This document shows, one piece after another, positions 42,285 to 43,570 of a stretch of 43,570 nt of DNA. The notes beneath the pieces are model-generated. The model was not told the DNA's origin, searched no databases, and was given only the letters and a program-made list of their open reading frames with translations. The stretch lies in the NCBI GenBank assembly GCA_021818445.1, contig JAKAEB010000032.1:1-43570 (forward strand), read 5' to 3'. This DNA comes from Planctomycetota bacterium. Its GTDB lineage: Bacteria > Planctomycetota > Phycisphaerae > WQYP01. How positions within the stretch are numbered: position 1 is the stretch's first letter; the number at the start of each line of letters is the position of its first letter. Both the position numbers and the translations under genes were made by a program.

Positions 42285-43570
42285 TCACCAGAAAAGCAGG
42301 TTGAGTATCAGCGTGCAAATCAGGGCCACAATCCCAATAAACAATGGTTTACGCCACAGGGGCACATCATGCGCTTCCGGCTTGGGCGTTAACTGGTAAA
42401 CAAGCCCGACAAGCTGTTCCCGCGGTTTATTTTTGGTAAACAGGCTTACCACAATGGTGGCGGCGGCACCGGCCACGAATGACCATACCGCGCACCAGAA
42501 AGCCCCGGATGTTCCATTGTTAAATGTGTGCGCCATGGGCAAGCCAGGGAAACGCAGAATAAACAGCGTCAGGGATGTCAGCGTACCGACGATAATGCCG
42601 GCAAATCCACCCATGGGCGTGGTGAAACTGGCAAACATTCCCAGCAGGAACACGGCAATCAGCGGAGCGTTGACCACGCCGAAGATATTTTGCGTGTACC
42701 CCATGATGCTGCGCGAACCAGCAACAGCATATGCGAAGGCAACACTGATGATGATGCCGACCACCGTCATCAAGCGGCCGAAATTGAGATAGTGTTTGTC
42801 AGGTGCGTTGGGACGAATGTAGGCAGCGTAAAGATCGTACGTCACGACGGTGTTAAATGCCGTCACGTTACCCGCCATACCCGACATAAACGACGCCATC
42901 AGGGCTGTGAGGCCCAGTCCCAGCAAACCGGCGGGATAATATTTGGCCATCATCAAAGGCATAACGTTATTAAAGGTTTTGGTGGGCGATACGCCGTGCC
43001 CGCTTGGCAGCAGATGCGGAATCAGCGGGATCGCCAGCACTCCGGGCAGGATCACAATGAAGGGGAAGAGCATTTTGGGAAATGCCGCCAGGAGCGGGGT
43101 ATCTTGCGCGGCCGTCATATCCTTGGCGGCCAGCGCTCTTTGCACCACGAGGAAGTTGGTGCACCAATACGAAAATGACAGCACAAACCCCAGCCCCAGT
43201 ACAACGCCAGGCCATGTGGTTTGCAGAGGGTTGTTGATGCTGCCCATATGCGTCCAGGTATGCAGCCATTGCGAACCCGACAGCATGACACCCGCTTTAG
43301 CGGCTGCAGACGCCGGTGCGTGGGCGGCCGCGTTGCCGTGCAAAGCAGCGTGTACACCGCTGGCGCTCGTACTTACCGCTGCATGAAGTTTGGCAGCCGT
43401 CGCGGCCACGGCTTTTTTCGGGTAAACCGCATAGAGCTTATGCGTCGCGAGCCAATGCTTAAAGTGCGCCCAGCCGTGATTGGCAATCAGGGCAATGATG
43501 GTAAGCGGTGCCACACCAAAAACAATAAGGAAAAACTGCAGTACTTCGTTGTAGATACTGGCCGAGATCG
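42285..43570 (-). CDS. SSS-family sodium:solute symporter, 5' end beyond window
   Basis: At least 428 residues are in the window; the frame runs through the end at 43570, so the start lies outside. It reads ISASIYNEVLQFFLIVFG at the visible N-terminus, then WPGVVLGLGFVLSFSYWCTN with the FLVVQRALAAKDM motif, and ALMASFMSGMAGNVTAFNTVVTYDLY, all hallmarks of SSS (SGLT-like) sodium symporters with about ten or more helices. Between two helices it carries an Ala/His-rich polar loop (about residues 60-90 of the visible part, for example HAALHGNAAAHAPASAAAKA), unusual for the family. It probably takes up a sugar or similar solute with Na+; the substrate is not readable. A small membrane-protein gene follows after 44 bases. 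Confidence 0.85.
   Translation of the reverse strand, partial: ISASIYNEVLQFFLIVFGVAPLTIIALIANHGWAHFKHWLATHKLYAVYPKKAVAATAAKLHAAVSTSASGVHAALHGNAAAHAPASAAAKAGVMLSGSQWLHTWTHMGSINNPLQTTWPGVVLGLGFVLSFSYWCTNFLVVQRALAAKDMTAAQDTPLLAAFPKMLFPFIVILPGVLAIPLIPHLLPSGHGVSPTKTFNNVMPLMMAKYYPAGLLGLGLTALMASFMSGMAGNVTAFNTVVTYDLYAAYIRPNAPDKHYLNFGRLMTVVGIIISVAFAYAVAGSRSIMGYTQNIFGVVNAPLIAVFLLGMFASFTTPMGGFAGIIVGTLTSLTLFILRFPGLPMAHTFNNGTSGAFWCAVWSFVAGAAATIVVSLFTKNKPREQLVGLVYQLTPKPEAHDVPLWRKPLFIGIVALICTLILNLLFW

Noticed and set aside
1-43570. CRISPR array, prophage or multi-gene defence island
   Set aside because: No regularly spaced repeats, Cas, integrase, capsid or defence-family genes were seen; apart from the TA/IS fragment the genes are housekeeping or common accessory families.

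Overview
The window looks like a chromosomal stretch of a Gram-negative, moderately GC-rich bacterium, most probably a planctomycete (Phycisphaerae-like). This is inferred from gene content, not from a marker gene. The clues are a TatC with a long extra periplasmic insert, an LpxL-type acyltransferase with a LolD-like ABC system (lipid A and outer membrane), a eukaryote-like UDPGP-family nucleotidyltransferase, an imuA-imuB-dnaE2 mutasome and a YlbF-family protein. TTG starts recur (queC, the lolD-like gene, the FAH-family gene, perhaps queF) and are supported by Shine-Dalgarno position.

Layout. 1-720: start of an IS630-like transposase next to a PIN-toxin gene that has lost its 3' end, with its RHH antitoxin. 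721-1420: no gene seen. 1421-8330: PfkB kinase, M42 aminopeptidase, glycogen-debranching-type enzyme, ferritin-like protein and a GGDEF diguanylate cyclase. 8449-12902: minus-strand folD with a translationally coupled ABC ATPase, a plus-strand CPBP membrane protease, then minus-strand cmk-plsC. 13091-17155: M20 peptidase, then gnd and zwf (oxidative pentose phosphate pathway). 17218-22245: a compact minus-strand run lysS, LolC/E-like permease, lolD-like ATPase, tatC. 22551-24743: a Tat-signal-bearing six-hairpin glycosidase-like protein whose 3' end runs into an antisense tRNA-Gly(GCC). 24953-26852: queC-queE-queF (7-deazaguanine/queuosine). 27064-28965: secreted TPR/coiled-coil protein and a YlbF-family protein. 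29008-29657: unexplained non-coding DNA upstream of thrS. 29729-33192: thrS and a UDP-sugar pyrophosphorylase. 33211-35268: TlpA-like thioredoxin and a fumarylacetoacetase-family hydrolase. 35361-40893: dnaE2, imuB and imuA, an error-prone translesion module. 41043-43570: lpxL-like acyltransferase, a small two-helix membrane protein and an SSS-family symporter cut by the window end.

How the parts fit. Most genes are housekeeping: carbon storage and NADPH supply (debranching enzyme, gnd, zwf), translation and tRNA modification (lysS, thrS, tRNA-Gly, que genes), envelope building (plsC, lpxL, Lol-like transporter, TatC, UDP-sugar pyrophosphorylase) and DNA damage tolerance (imu module). I found no convincing wholly new multi-gene system. 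The most interesting signals are regulatory or structural: an 11-bp-period direct repeat (GTTA-N7-GTTA) over the -10 of the imuA promoter, with the geometry of the alphaproteobacterial SOS box; the damaged toxin-antitoxin pair beside an IS; the CDS/tRNA convergent overlap; a symporter with a possible small partner; and the structured-looking gap upstream of thrS.
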